Part shown: one piece after another, positions 1 through 6,041 of the stretch
How positions within the stretch are numbered: the first letter of the stretch is position 1
Layout of the letters: each line of letters starts with the position of its first letter
Assembly: GCA_964386405.1 (NCBI GenBank)
Contig: CAYLRW010000044.1
Coordinates: 1 to 14,140 of the forward strand
Direction: 5' to 3'
Source: RZYP01 sp964386405
GTDB taxonomy: Bacteria; Bacillota; Negativicutes; Acidaminococcales; Acidaminococcaceae
Length of the DNA stretch: 14,140 bases
The notes under the pieces: model-generated
What the model was told of the DNA's origin: nothing
Seen by the model: the letters and a program-made list of their open reading frames with translations, nothing else
The model's database searches: none
Made by a program: the position numbers and the translations under genes

Positions 1-34
1 TGATGATATTTGATTTAAATATTACAATATATTC

Positions 35-63
35 TTGACAATCTTATGATTAATCAGTATACT
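35..63 (+). promoter_or_regulatory. Sigma70/SigA-type promoter for tRNA-Ser
   Basis: A consensus -35 box TTGACA lies at 35-40 and a -10 box TATACT at 58-63, separated by exactly 17 bp. The predicted start near position 70 is about 73 bases before tRNA-Ser, so this promoter probably drives the tRNA and perhaps the SRP RNA behind it. The start would fall inside the 5' arm of the hairpin at 65-95, so a transcript begun here would carry only part of that hairpin. Seen directly as motifs; function is inferred. Confidence 0.75.
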
Positions 64-64
64 A

Positions 65-102
65 ATATTCGCAGTCGGTTTTCGGCTGCGAATATATTTT
101 TT
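65..102 (+). terminator. Intrinsic terminator of an upstream unit
   Basis: A perfect 10-bp inverted repeat (ATATTCGCAG at 65-74, CTGCGAATAT at 86-95) encloses an 11-base loop and is followed by a T-run at 97-102. This is the form of a rho-independent terminator. The transcript it ends must start to the left of the window. It overlaps the start region of the promoter at 35-63. Confidence 0.7.
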
Positions 103-142
103 GTTGGCCTAATTTCAAATGTTTGACAAAAGTTTTTCAACC

Positions 143-232
143 GGAGAGATGTCCGAGCGGTTGAAGGAGCACGCCTGGAAAGCGTGTGTACTTGAAAGGG
201 TACCGAGGGTTCGAATCCCTCTCTCTCCGCCA
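143..232 (+). tRNA. tRNA-Ser (anticodon GGA)
   Basis: The acceptor stem GGAGAGA (143-149) pairs with TCTCTCC (222-228), followed by discriminator G and an encoded CCA (230-232). The T-arm is GAGGG-TTCGAAT-CCCTC (205-221). The anticodon stem CACGC (170-174)/GCGTG (182-186) holds the loop CTGGAAA with anticodon GGA at 177-179, which reads UCC and UCU serine codons. A long variable arm (about 187-204) makes it a class II tRNA, as expected for serine. A tRNA-Ser just before the SRP RNA and dnaX is common in Firmicutes. Confidence 0.97.
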
Positions 233-242
233 TTTAAAATTG

Positions 243-270
243 ACCGCCAATGTTGCGGTTTTTATTTTTC
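243..270 (+). terminator. Short hairpin with T-tract after tRNA-Ser (possible terminator)
   Basis: A 5-bp stem ACCGC (243-247)/GCGGT (255-259) with a 7-base loop is followed directly by a T-rich run to 269. It could end the tRNA transcript. The same bases also resemble a promoter for the SRP RNA: TTGACC at 240-245, 17 bp, TATTTT at 263-268. The two readings overlap and the sequence does not decide between them. Confidence 0.45.
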
Positions 271-395
271 TGTCGGACCGTGGCTGTCGGGTCCTGCGCA
301 ATGGGAGCCCGTGAACCTCGTCAGGTCCGGAAGGAAGCAGCGATAAGCGGTTACTCTTGTGTGCCGCAGGGGTGCCTGCAGCTGCGGCCCGACAG
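270..395 (+). ncRNA. ffs: Signal recognition particle RNA (small, 4.5S-type)
   Basis: The RNA scaffold of the signal recognition particle, which binds Ffh and targets nascent membrane proteins. The hallmark domain IV sequence GGTCCGGAAGGAAGCAGC lies around 325-342, preceded by GTGAACC. A long imperfect helix can be followed by hand: CTGTCGG (270-276) with CCGACAG (389-395); CCG (278-280) with CGG (385-387); GGCTG (282-286) with CAGCT (379-383); CCTGCG (293-298) with CGCAGG (365-370). At about 126 nt it is the short form without an Alu domain, unlike the roughly 270-nt RNA of Bacillus. The exact 5' end is uncertain because CTGTCGG recurs at 284-290 and could pair with the same 3' end. Confidence 0.95.
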
Positions 396-409
396 AAAAA
401 TAACCTATA

Positions 410-456
410 GACTGCTCGCAGTAGCTTTATGGCTGCTATGAGTGGTCTTTTTGTTT
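410..456 (+). terminator. Terminator after SRP RNA
   Basis: A long stem joins 410-425 to 431-447 with a 5-base TTTAT loop, allowing a few G-U pairs and one mismatch near the middle. A T-run at 448-456, interrupted once, follows. It sits 15 bases after the predicted end of the SRP RNA and should separate it from dnaX. Confidence 0.85.
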
Positions 457-498
457 ATAATTATTGTCATCGGTAATGTTGCCGGCAGTAAATAACTA

Positions 499-525
499 TT
501 GCAGGTAAAAGTTTTATTGTATAAT
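499..525 (+). promoter_or_regulatory. Promoter for dnaX
   Basis: A perfect -10 box TATAAT lies at 520-525. The best -35 match, TTGCAG at 499-504, is only 15 bp away; a weaker box shifted two bases left would give 17 bp. The predicted start near 532 lies about 25 bases before the GTG start of dnaX, leaving room for the ribosome binding site AAAGGGGTGA (544-553). Confidence 0.6.
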
Positions 526-557
526 ACTAAGTGAAGAAATTTTAAAGGGGTGAGTGC

Positions 558-2285
558 GTGGACTATATAGCGCTTTATCGTCGCTGGCGGCCGCAGGATT
601 TTGATGCTTTAGTAGGCCAGGACCATATCCGCACAGCATTGACCAATGCTCTGGATACGGGGAAAATTGCCCATGCTTATTTATTTACCGGCCCACGCGG
701 TACAGGTAAAACAAGTACGGCCAGAATTTTGGCTAAAGCCTTGAACTGTGAAAAGGGACCCAGCGCCCATCCTTGCAATCAATGTGAGAATTGCTTAAGG
801 GCTACCGAAGGTAGTTCTATGGATATTTTTGAAATTGATGCCGCCTCTAACCGCGGCATAGACGAAATAAGACAATTACGCGAAAAGGTTGCTTTTGCTC
901 CTGTTAACGGGCGTTATAAGATTTATATTATTGATGAAGTTCATATGATGACGAATGATGCTTTCAATGCTTTGTTGAAAACCTTGGAAGAACCACCGGC
1001 ACATGTTGTTTTTATTTTGGCAACTACAGAGCCGCATAAGATTCCTGCCACAATTCATTCGCGTTGCCAAAGATTTGACTTCCACCGTGTTACTGTCGAG
1101 GAAATTGCAGCGCATCTGACTAAAGTTGCGCGCGAAAGCGAAATTGAAGCTGATGAGGATGCCCTGCGTTTGATTGCTATCCAGGCAGACGGTGGTATGC
1201 GTGATGCCTTGAGCCTTTTGGATCAGTGCGCGGTTATGGATAAGAAAGTTAGTGTTGAATCTGTTCGCTCTGTTCTTGGCATTGTCGGACGGGAGGGACT
1301 GCGCGCGCTTACCGGAGCAATCGGTGAGGAAAATCTGCCGCAGGCACTTTTGACGATGAACGAACTGATTGGACAAGGCAAGGATGTCCGACAAATTCTG
1401 ACAGAATTATCGGAATATCTCAGAGCATTGCTTTTATACCAGGCAGCACCGCATTATGGCGATATTTATCTGACTGATAGCAAAGAGGCCTTACAGAAAT
1501 TGGCACCTTTATTTACAGAAGCACGCATTGTTGCCGCTCAACAGCGATTGCATGAAGCAATGGAAGAATTACGGTGGGCCGTACGCGGTAAGATAACGGC
1601 AGAACTATGTATTTTTGATTTGTGTAAATTAGAAGGCTCGTCCCTACCGGCTCTGCAGGCCAGAGTAGAAAAACTGGAAAAGCTGCTTGCCAATAAAGAT
1701 TTCAATGACACGGTGACCTTGACAGCAGCGCCGGCAACGCCCGGCCATTCTGTGCCTGAACCAGTCAAAAGGGTAAAAAGCACGGCGGAAACAATTGCAC
1801 CATCCCGGGAAGAACAGCCGGAACGACGCGCCGCTGATATTATGACAGTCAACGAACAGCACGATGCGCCTGTGGCAGACTATGAAGAAGTCCGGACGGA
1901 GAAGGTAAAGGCAGAAAGTCCTGACAATGCCCGCGAAATGATACCGGAAGGCGAAGAGATTTGGAACAAAGCTCTTGCCAGGATCAAAGCCGATAAGAAG
2001 ATGTCATTGCACGCTTGTGCTTCTTGTGGTTCTGTCGCTGGGTTTGACGGCAAAAATCTGACAGTTGGTTTTAAGGTGGCTTATTCCTGTGAGCGGATGA
2101 ACCGTCATGACTATAAGCAAAAAATGGAAGAAGTAATGCTGGAACTTTCCAGAGAAGCGGTTAGTCTGCGATGCGTTGTGGAAGAAGCAAAACCAGCTAA
2201 AAAGGCTGTGAAAAAAGAGCAGGAACTTGATCCGACGGTAAAAAAAGCTTTGGAAATTTTTGGCGGTACAATTGAGAAAATATAA
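558..2285 (+). CDS. dnaX: DNA polymerase III subunit gamma/tau (clamp loader ATPase)
   Basis: DnaX is the AAA+ ATPase of the clamp loader that places the sliding clamp on primed DNA and links it to the polymerase. The Walker A motif GPRGTGKT is at residues 45-52 and Walker B IIDEVHM at 124-130. Cysteines 64, 73, 76 and 79 form the zinc module typical of DnaX. Sensor/arginine-finger SRC is at 168-170. A variable linker (about 370-460) rich in E, A and P leads to a C-terminal domain (about 465-540) that probably contacts the polymerase. At 575 residues it is normal length for a single tau-like product. The GTG start follows a good ribosome binding site and gives the conserved N-terminus (YRRWRP at residues 7-12). 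It is followed by ybaB and recR, the standard Firmicute order. Confidence 0.97.
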   Translation: MDYIALYRRWRPQDFDALVGQDHIRTALTNALDTGKIAHAYLFTGPRGTGKTSTARILAKALNCEKGPSAHPCNQCENCLRATEGSSMDIFEIDAASNRGIDEIRQLREKVAFAPVNGRYKIYIIDEVHMMTNDAFNALLKTLEEPPAHVVFILATTEPHKIPATIHSRCQRFDFHRVTVEEIAAHLTKVARESEIEADEDALRLIAIQADGGMRDALSLLDQCAVMDKKVSVESVRSVLGIVGREGLRALTGAIGEENLPQALLTMNELIGQGKDVRQILTELSEYLRALLLYQAAPHYGDIYLTDSKEALQKLAPLFTEARIVAAQQRLHEAMEELRWAVRGKITAELCIFDLCKLEGSSLPALQARVEKLEKLLANKDFNDTVTLTAAPATPGHSVPEPVKRVKSTAETIAPSREEQPERRAADIMTVNEQHDAPVADYEEVRTEKVKAESPDNAREMIPEGEEIWNKALARIKADKKMSLHACASCGSVAGFDGKNLTVGFKVAYSCERMNRHDYKQKMEEVMLELSREAVSLRCVVEEAKPAKKAVKKEQELDPTVKKALEIFGGTIEKI

Positions 2286-2355
2286 TTTTTCTTTTAATAG
2301 TTGAAGCTATTTGATACAATTTATAAAGGCTAGCAGTTTGAAGGAGGATATACAG

Positions 2356-2685
2356 ATGTTTAACGGAATGAACAATATGGGCAATATGCAAGGCATGATG
2401 AAAAAAGTACAAAAAATGCAGGCAGAAATGCTGAAGATGCAGGAAGAACTCAAAACACGTACAGTGGAAACAACCGTCGGCGGCGGTGCTTTGACTATAG
2501 TTGCCAATGGCAAAAAAGAAATTGAAAGCATCAATATTAAACCGGAAGCTCTTGACCCAGATGATGTCGAAATGCTGCAGGATATGATTGTATCCGGAGT
2601 AAATGAAGCTATGCGCAAGATTGACGAGATGACCGAGCGCGAAATGAGCAAGATCACCGGCGGCATGAAATTGCCAGGTATGTAA
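2356..2685 (+). CDS. ybaB: YbaB/EbfC family nucleoid-associated protein
   Basis: A small DNA-binding protein that acts as a dimer on the nucleoid and is almost always encoded between dnaX and recR. The 109-residue product starts with a Met/Asn/Gly-rich stretch, then a long helix rich in Lys, Met and Gln (residues about 13-32), then the conserved core with GGGALTIVANGKKEI and DDVEML, as in the family. The ATG at 2356 is chosen because AAGGAGGA (2341-2348) sits 7 bases before it. An in-frame ATG at 2311 would add 15 residues but has no such site and would place this ribosome binding site inside the gene. Confidence 0.95.
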   Translation: MFNGMNNMGNMQGMMKKVQKMQAEMLKMQEELKTRTVETTVGGGALTIVANGKKEIESINIKPEALDPDDVEMLQDMIVSGVNEAMRKIDEMTEREMSKITGGMKLPGM

Positions 2686-2707
2686 TTATCAGCAAAAGAG
2701 GAACATT

Positions 2708-3304
2708 ATGCGAATGATCAAACCGATGGCTGACTTGTATGAGCAGCTGAGGCGATTGCCGGGCATCGGCTCCAAAACGGCTTTACGTCTGGCTTACCAT
2801 ATAATTGACAGACCGGAAACCGAAGTAAGACAATTGGCAGGAGCGTTGATTGCTGCTAAACAGCAGATTAAACTTTGTTCCGTTTGCTATAATCTTTCTG
2901 ACAGTGAACTTTGTGAAATATGCGGCAGGAAAGACAGAGACCACTCTATAATATGTGTCGTGGAACAACCTCAGGATTTGATGGCAATGGAACGCAGTCA
3001 TGGTTACAAAGGTGTTTACCATGTGCTGCATGGAGTTTTGTCGCCGCTTGATGGTATTGGGCCTGATAATATCAAAATCAAAGAATTGCTCTTGCGTCTC
3101 CAGCAGACGCAGGTAAAGGAAATAATTATTGCAACGAACTCTGATGTAGAAGGCGAAGCAACCGCGGTTTATCTGGCTCAGCTGCTGAAACCGCTTGGCC
3201 TTACTGTAAGCCGCATTGCGCATGGCCTTCCAGTGGGCAGCGATTTAGAATACGCGGATGAGATGACGCTTGCCAGAGCATTGGAAAATAGAAGGAATAT
3301 GTAA
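2708..3304 (+). CDS. recR: Recombination mediator protein RecR
   Basis: RecR works with RecO (and RecF) to load RecA on single-stranded DNA during gap repair. The helix-hairpin-helix LPGIGSKTALRLAYHI is at residues 17-32. Four cysteines (57, 60, 69, 72) form the C4 zinc finger. A Toprim domain follows, from about residue 79, with E86 and the ATNSDVEGE motif at 142-150. The C-terminal segment around 180-196 matches the conserved end of the family. At 198 residues it has the standard length. It starts 22 bases after ybaB ends and is likely co-transcribed with dnaX and ybaB. Confidence 0.97.
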   Translation: MRMIKPMADLYEQLRRLPGIGSKTALRLAYHIIDRPETEVRQLAGALIAAKQQIKLCSVCYNLSDSELCEICGRKDRDHSIICVVEQPQDLMAMERSHGYKGVYHVLHGVLSPLDGIGPDNIKIKELLLRLQQTQVKEIIIATNSDVEGEATAVYLAQLLKPLGLTVSRIAHGLPVGSDLEYADEMTLARALENRRNM

Positions 3305-3318
3305 GAGGTGTTTGTAAA

Positions 3319-3570
3319 ATGTCAGAGTTTGCAGGCTTTGTGCCTTATGCTGTAGCAATAGTAGTTTTGCTGCTATTGGTCAGACTTTTTTCACTGCCGT
3401 TCAAATTAGTATGGAACGGTCTTGTCGGAGGAGCAACTTTGTGGCTCATCAATCTTGTGGGTGCTGCTTTCTCTTTTCACATTGATATAACAGTGATAAA
3501 AGCTCTTATCGCTGGTTTTTTCGGAGTGCCTGGCGTTGTAGCGCTTGCGCTTTGGCAAATATTGGCTTGA
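3319..3570 (+). CDS. bofA: BofA-like pro-sigmaK processing inhibitor family membrane protein
   Basis: An 83-residue, very hydrophobic protein with two to three membrane segments (about residues 7-25, 32-52 and 58-82). The pattern NGLVGG early, then FHIDIT and the closing GFFGVPGVVALALW (about residues 66-79), is the signature of the BofA family (Pfam 07441 by recollection). In Bacillus, BofA holds the SpoIVFB protease inactive in the forespore membrane. BofA-like genes directly after recR are widespread in Firmicutes, including some not known to form spores, so the role here is open. It starts 14 bases after recR, with AGAGGTG as a likely ribosome binding site. Confidence 0.85.
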   Translation: MSEFAGFVPYAVAIVVLLLLVRLFSLPFKLVWNGLVGGATLWLINLVGAAFSFHIDITVIKALIAGFFGVPGVVALALWQILA

Positions 3571-3584
3571 TTATCAGCGCAATG

Positions 3585-3619
3585 ACGCCTGCTCATTACA
3601 TATAATGAGCAGGCGTTTT
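3585..3619 (+). terminator. Terminator closing the dnaX-ybaB-recR-bofA unit
   Basis: A perfect 14-bp stem (3585-3598 with 3603-3616) with a CATA loop is followed by TTTT. It lies 15 bases after the bofA-like stop codon. The strong stem supports treating everything upstream to dnaX as one unit and the Nudix gene as separate. Confidence 0.9.
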
Positions 3620-3728
3620 GTAATATTCAGGATATGTTTTTCAAAATAGAATTTGATTATTTTAGCAGTGGCGGCAGGAAATGCAAAAAGTAAACAGAAA
3701 TTAGAATTAGAGGATGGAGGGGATTGAG

Positions 3729-4394
3729 ATGAATGTTCCGTGTGAGGGCAAGCTGTGCTCATACGTTCAGGCGATGTTAGCAAGAAGGCCTGCCGGCATA
3801 GATCGGGCAGACAGGCAGACAGAAGCTGCTGTGCTGTTGCCTTTAGTTGATGATCATGGTAAGTTGGGAGTGCTTTTTGAGGTAAGATCAAAATCATTAT
3901 CTTGGCAGCCGGGAGAAGTGTGTTTTCCAGGGGGGAAAAAAGAAAAAAATGATTGCAGTTTACAGGAAACAGCTATCAGGGAAACCTGCGAAGAACTTAA
4001 TCTGACTCCCGATGATATGGTTATTTGCGGACAGCTTGATTTTCTCGTCACCCACTTGGGACCTACCGTCTATCCTTATGTCGGTAATATAGGTGATTTG
4101 TCAAAGGTAAAACCAAGTTGTGCAGAGGTGAGTGAAGTTTTCGTAGTGCCGCTTTGGGAATTGATGCATCAGACACCACGCAAGGTACATATGGAACTTG
4201 CTAACAAGGCTAATGATGATTTCCCTTTTGATCTGCTGCCGCGCCATCCACGCGGCTGGCTGCAGCGCAAAGGGTATGATGTCTATTTTTACGAATATGA
4301 GGGCCACGTTATCTGGGGGCTTACAGCGCGTATCCTCTACAGTTTTCTGCGCAGGCTGAAGAAGGAATTGCCGGAAACTTTTTTTGACGATTGA
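3729..4394 (+). CDS. Nudix hydrolase, CoA pyrophosphatase (NudL/NUDT7) type
   Basis: Nudix enzymes hydrolyse nucleoside diphosphates linked to another group; this type usually cleaves CoA to phosphopantetheine and 3',5'-ADP. Residues 53-68 (RSKSLSWQPGEVCFPG) match the motif that marks the CoA-pyrophosphatase subfamily. The Nudix box runs from G68 to about residue 92, with catalytic RETCEE at 84-89 (Glu85, Glu88, Glu89). The C-terminus closes with GLTARIL, again typical. The start at 3729 (221 residues) is preferred because GGAGGGG (3716-3722) is 6 bases before it; an in-frame ATG at 3714 would overlap this site. Substrate is inferred from motifs only. No clear promoter is visible in the 109 bases between the terminator and the start. 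Confidence 0.85.
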   Translation: MNVPCEGKLCSYVQAMLARRPAGIDRADRQTEAAVLLPLVDDHGKLGVLFEVRSKSLSWQPGEVCFPGGKKEKNDCSLQETAIRETCEELNLTPDDMVICGQLDFLVTHLGPTVYPYVGNIGDLSKVKPSCAEVSEVFVVPLWELMHQTPRKVHMELANKANDDFPFDLLPRHPRGWLQRKGYDVYFYEYEGHVIWGLTARILYSFLRRLKKELPETFFDD

Positions 4395-4412
4395 GCTTAA
4401 TTACTGTATAAT
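4384..4412 (+). promoter_or_regulatory. Promoter for the LCP gene
   Basis: TTGACG at 4384-4389 and a perfect TATAAT at 4407-4412 are separated by 17 bp. The -35 box lies within the last codons of the Nudix gene and the -10 box just after its stop. The predicted start near 4419 leaves a leader of about 33 bases with ribosome binding site GAGGAGA (4438-4444). Confidence 0.8.
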
Positions 4413-4451
4413 TGTTGGATTAAGACTCATAGGAATAGAGGAGACGTAAAC

Positions 4452-5870
4452 GTGCACATGAAGTTTGGTAAAAAAACCATAGCTATTATTGCAGCAATTA
4501 TTCTGACTCTTAGTTATGTCGTTTATGAATATTTTACAGGCGGCTCAATTTTTGGCGGAGTATCATTGGACTCACTCTCACGCGCAGACAGATTAGCGCT
4601 GAAGACCAATATAGTGGTAATGGGTGTGGATGAACGGGATGAAGACGCAGGACGTTCAGATACTCTTTTTGTCGTGATGCTTGACCCAAAAAGTAATAAC
4701 ATTTCTTTGCTGTCCATTCCCCGTGATACCATGGTCAAGATTCCAGATCGCGGCTGGGATAAGATTAATCATGCTTTCGCTTTTGGCGGACACAAACTTA
4801 CACAGCAGACCGTAGAAGAATTTTTGGGCATCCAGATCAATAATTATGTAGTGGTTGATTTCAAGGGCTTCAAAGGTCTTGTTGATGCCATTGGCGGCAT
4901 TGATATTAATGTAGAAAAAGATATGTATTATGAAGATCCCTATGATAATTTAGTGATTGACCTGCAACAGGGCAGACAGCATCTTGACGGAGCGAAAGCA
5001 ATCCAGTATGTACGTTATCGCGATGAGGAAGGCGATATTGGCCGTATCAAACGCCAACAGCATTTTATGGCGGCGATTTACGAAAAAATAACTTCCACAG
5101 AAATACTTACTAAAGTTCCTGGGTTGGTCAAAGAGTTAGTGACTATGATCAAAACCGATATACCGGTTACCGATATGATAAAACTTGCTAAAGCAATGAA
5201 CAAGACCATGAAGGATGAAAAAGGCCTTAACATGGCAATGGTACCTGGTGAACCTGTATATATTGATGAAATAAGTTATTGGGTCCCGGATATGACCGAC
5301 TTGCGGCAGCTGATGGTTGATATGCAGGGCGCGACAATGAGCGATAAATATCGGATGGCAGCAGAAAAATTTGAAGCCGAGTATAAAAAAGTCGTTCCTG
5401 ATAGTGAGCTTGAAGTTACCAAAGATGAGAAAACAGATAAAACAGTTAAAGTATTGCGCAAGAATAGCGCTGAAGATTTAAAAAAGACTGATGGCACTGC
5501 GTCTGGTGCGAAAAAGACAACTGCCGATACCGCAAAGAAAGGCAGCAGCCAGAGCAAAGCAGGCACTGCAAGTGAGCAGCAGCCATCTGAGCAAACTGTC
5601 AAACGTAATGTTTCACTGAAAATCATTAATTGCAGCGGCAGACCCGAGGCACTTGACCGGGCAGTGAGCCTTGCCGAAGGAGCTGGTTTTATTGTCGCCG
5701 GCACTGGCAGCGGGGAAAAAATTTCTTCCACACAGGTAGTGGCAACGAACACTGACGGCTGGGTTGTAAGTAAACTCTCGACTTTGCCTTTCAGTTATGC
5801 TATGCGCATAGCACGTAATCCTGACGCAGATACGGAAGGTATTGTCTACATAGGTGAAGATTTTAAATAA
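4452..5870 (+). CDS. LCP (LytR-CpsA-Psr) family cell-wall glycopolymer ligase
   Basis: LCP proteins transfer undecaprenyl-phosphate-linked polymers such as teichoic acids or capsule to peptidoglycan outside the membrane. A single N-terminal membrane anchor spans about residues 9-28. The LCP domain runs from about 54 to 215 and carries the expected charged residues: GRSDT (67-71), SIPRDT (88-93), INHAFAFGG (105-113), and YVRYRDEEGDIGRIKRQQ (186-203). A low-complexity Lys/Ser/Thr/Ala-rich linker (about 320-385) leads to a LytR_C-type C-terminal domain (about 387-470), as in longer LytR proteins. The GTG start at 4452 is 7 bases after GAGGAGA; the ATG at 4458 is possible but 13 bases away. The gene has its own promoter. 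The polymer attached cannot be told from sequence. Confidence 0.93.
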   Translation: MHMKFGKKTIAIIAAIILTLSYVVYEYFTGGSIFGGVSLDSLSRADRLALKTNIVVMGVDERDEDAGRSDTLFVVMLDPKSNNISLLSIPRDTMVKIPDRGWDKINHAFAFGGHKLTQQTVEEFLGIQINNYVVVDFKGFKGLVDAIGGIDINVEKDMYYEDPYDNLVIDLQQGRQHLDGAKAIQYVRYRDEEGDIGRIKRQQHFMAAIYEKITSTEILTKVPGLVKELVTMIKTDIPVTDMIKLAKAMNKTMKDEKGLNMAMVPGEPVYIDEISYWVPDMTDLRQLMVDMQGATMSDKYRMAAEKFEAEYKKVVPDSELEVTKDEKTDKTVKVLRKNSAEDLKKTDGTASGAKKTTADTAKKGSSQSKAGTASEQQPSEQTVKRNVSLKIINCSGRPEALDRAVSLAEGAGFIVAGTGSGEKISSTQVVATNTDGWVVSKLSTLPFSYAMRIARNPDADTEGIVYIGEDFK

Positions 5871-5893
5871 TAAAAAATATTTAAATAGGGCGG

Positions 5894-5922
5894 TTGCACA
5901 TTGTATACAAAAATGTTATACT
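5894..5922 (+). promoter_or_regulatory. Promoter with extended -10 reading into a terminator
   Basis: TTGCAC at 5894-5899 and TATACT at 5917-5922 are 17 bp apart, and TG at 5914-5915 gives an extended -10. The predicted start near 5929 lies only about 23 bases before the hairpin at 5952, so most transcripts would end after roughly 50 bases. It may drive a small RNA, or read through to the HemD-like gene. Confidence 0.65.
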
Positions 5923-5951
5923 GAGTATGTAATGAAACAGCCCCTCATTTT

Positions 5952-5987
5952 GCCCTTCTAGTAAGGGCTTTTTTTTTGCCCTTTTTT
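5952..5987 (+). terminator. Terminator with two mutually exclusive hairpins
   Basis: GCCCTT (5952-5957) pairs with AAGGGC (5963-5968) across the loop CTAGT and is followed by nine T (5969-5977). A second GCCCTT at 5978-5983 can pair with the same AAGGGC arm, with the nine T as loop, and is followed by TTTT (5984-5987). Only one hairpin can form at a time. The first is a normal rho-independent terminator and probably ends the LCP transcript and any RNA from the promoter at 5894-5922. Confidence 0.8.
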
Positions 5988-6015
5988 GAGTCTTACTGAA
6001 GGTGTATGCTATAAT
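5986..6015 (+). promoter_or_regulatory. Promoter for the HemD-like gene
   Basis: A perfect TATAAT at 6010-6015 is preceded by TG at 6007-6008, an extended -10. The -35 region TTGAGT (5986-5991) is 18 bp away and overlaps the end of the terminator T-run. The predicted start near 6022 leaves about 20 bases before the GTG start, with AAGGGGGA (6029-6036) as ribosome binding site. Confidence 0.7.
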
Positions 6016-6041
6016 GAAAGCAAGTATTAAGGGGGATTACG

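Noticed and set aside
123..128. Second TTGACA just before tRNA-Ser
   Set aside because: A -10 box at normal spacing would fall inside the tRNA acceptor and D-arm, where no match exists.
876..1394. Antisense open frame of 172 codons inside dnaX
   Set aside because: It lies wholly opposite the conserved ATPase domain of dnaX, its product has no recognisable pattern, and it has no ribosome binding site worth noting; a shadow of the real gene.
2240..2246. In-frame A AAA AAA heptamer near the 3' end of dnaX, a possible -1 frameshift site
   Set aside because: A shift here would only swap the last dozen residues for about ten others. It cannot make a short gamma subunit as in E. coli, and I see no strong stimulating stem.
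3620..3728. Possible promoter before the Nudix gene
   Set aside because: The region is AT-rich, but no -35/-10 pair with sensible spacing stands out.
5276..5752. Antisense open frame of 158 codons inside the LCP gene
   Set aside because: Ser/Leu/Val-rich product typical of the reverse strand of a Lys/Thr/Ala-rich linker; the sense gene is clear.
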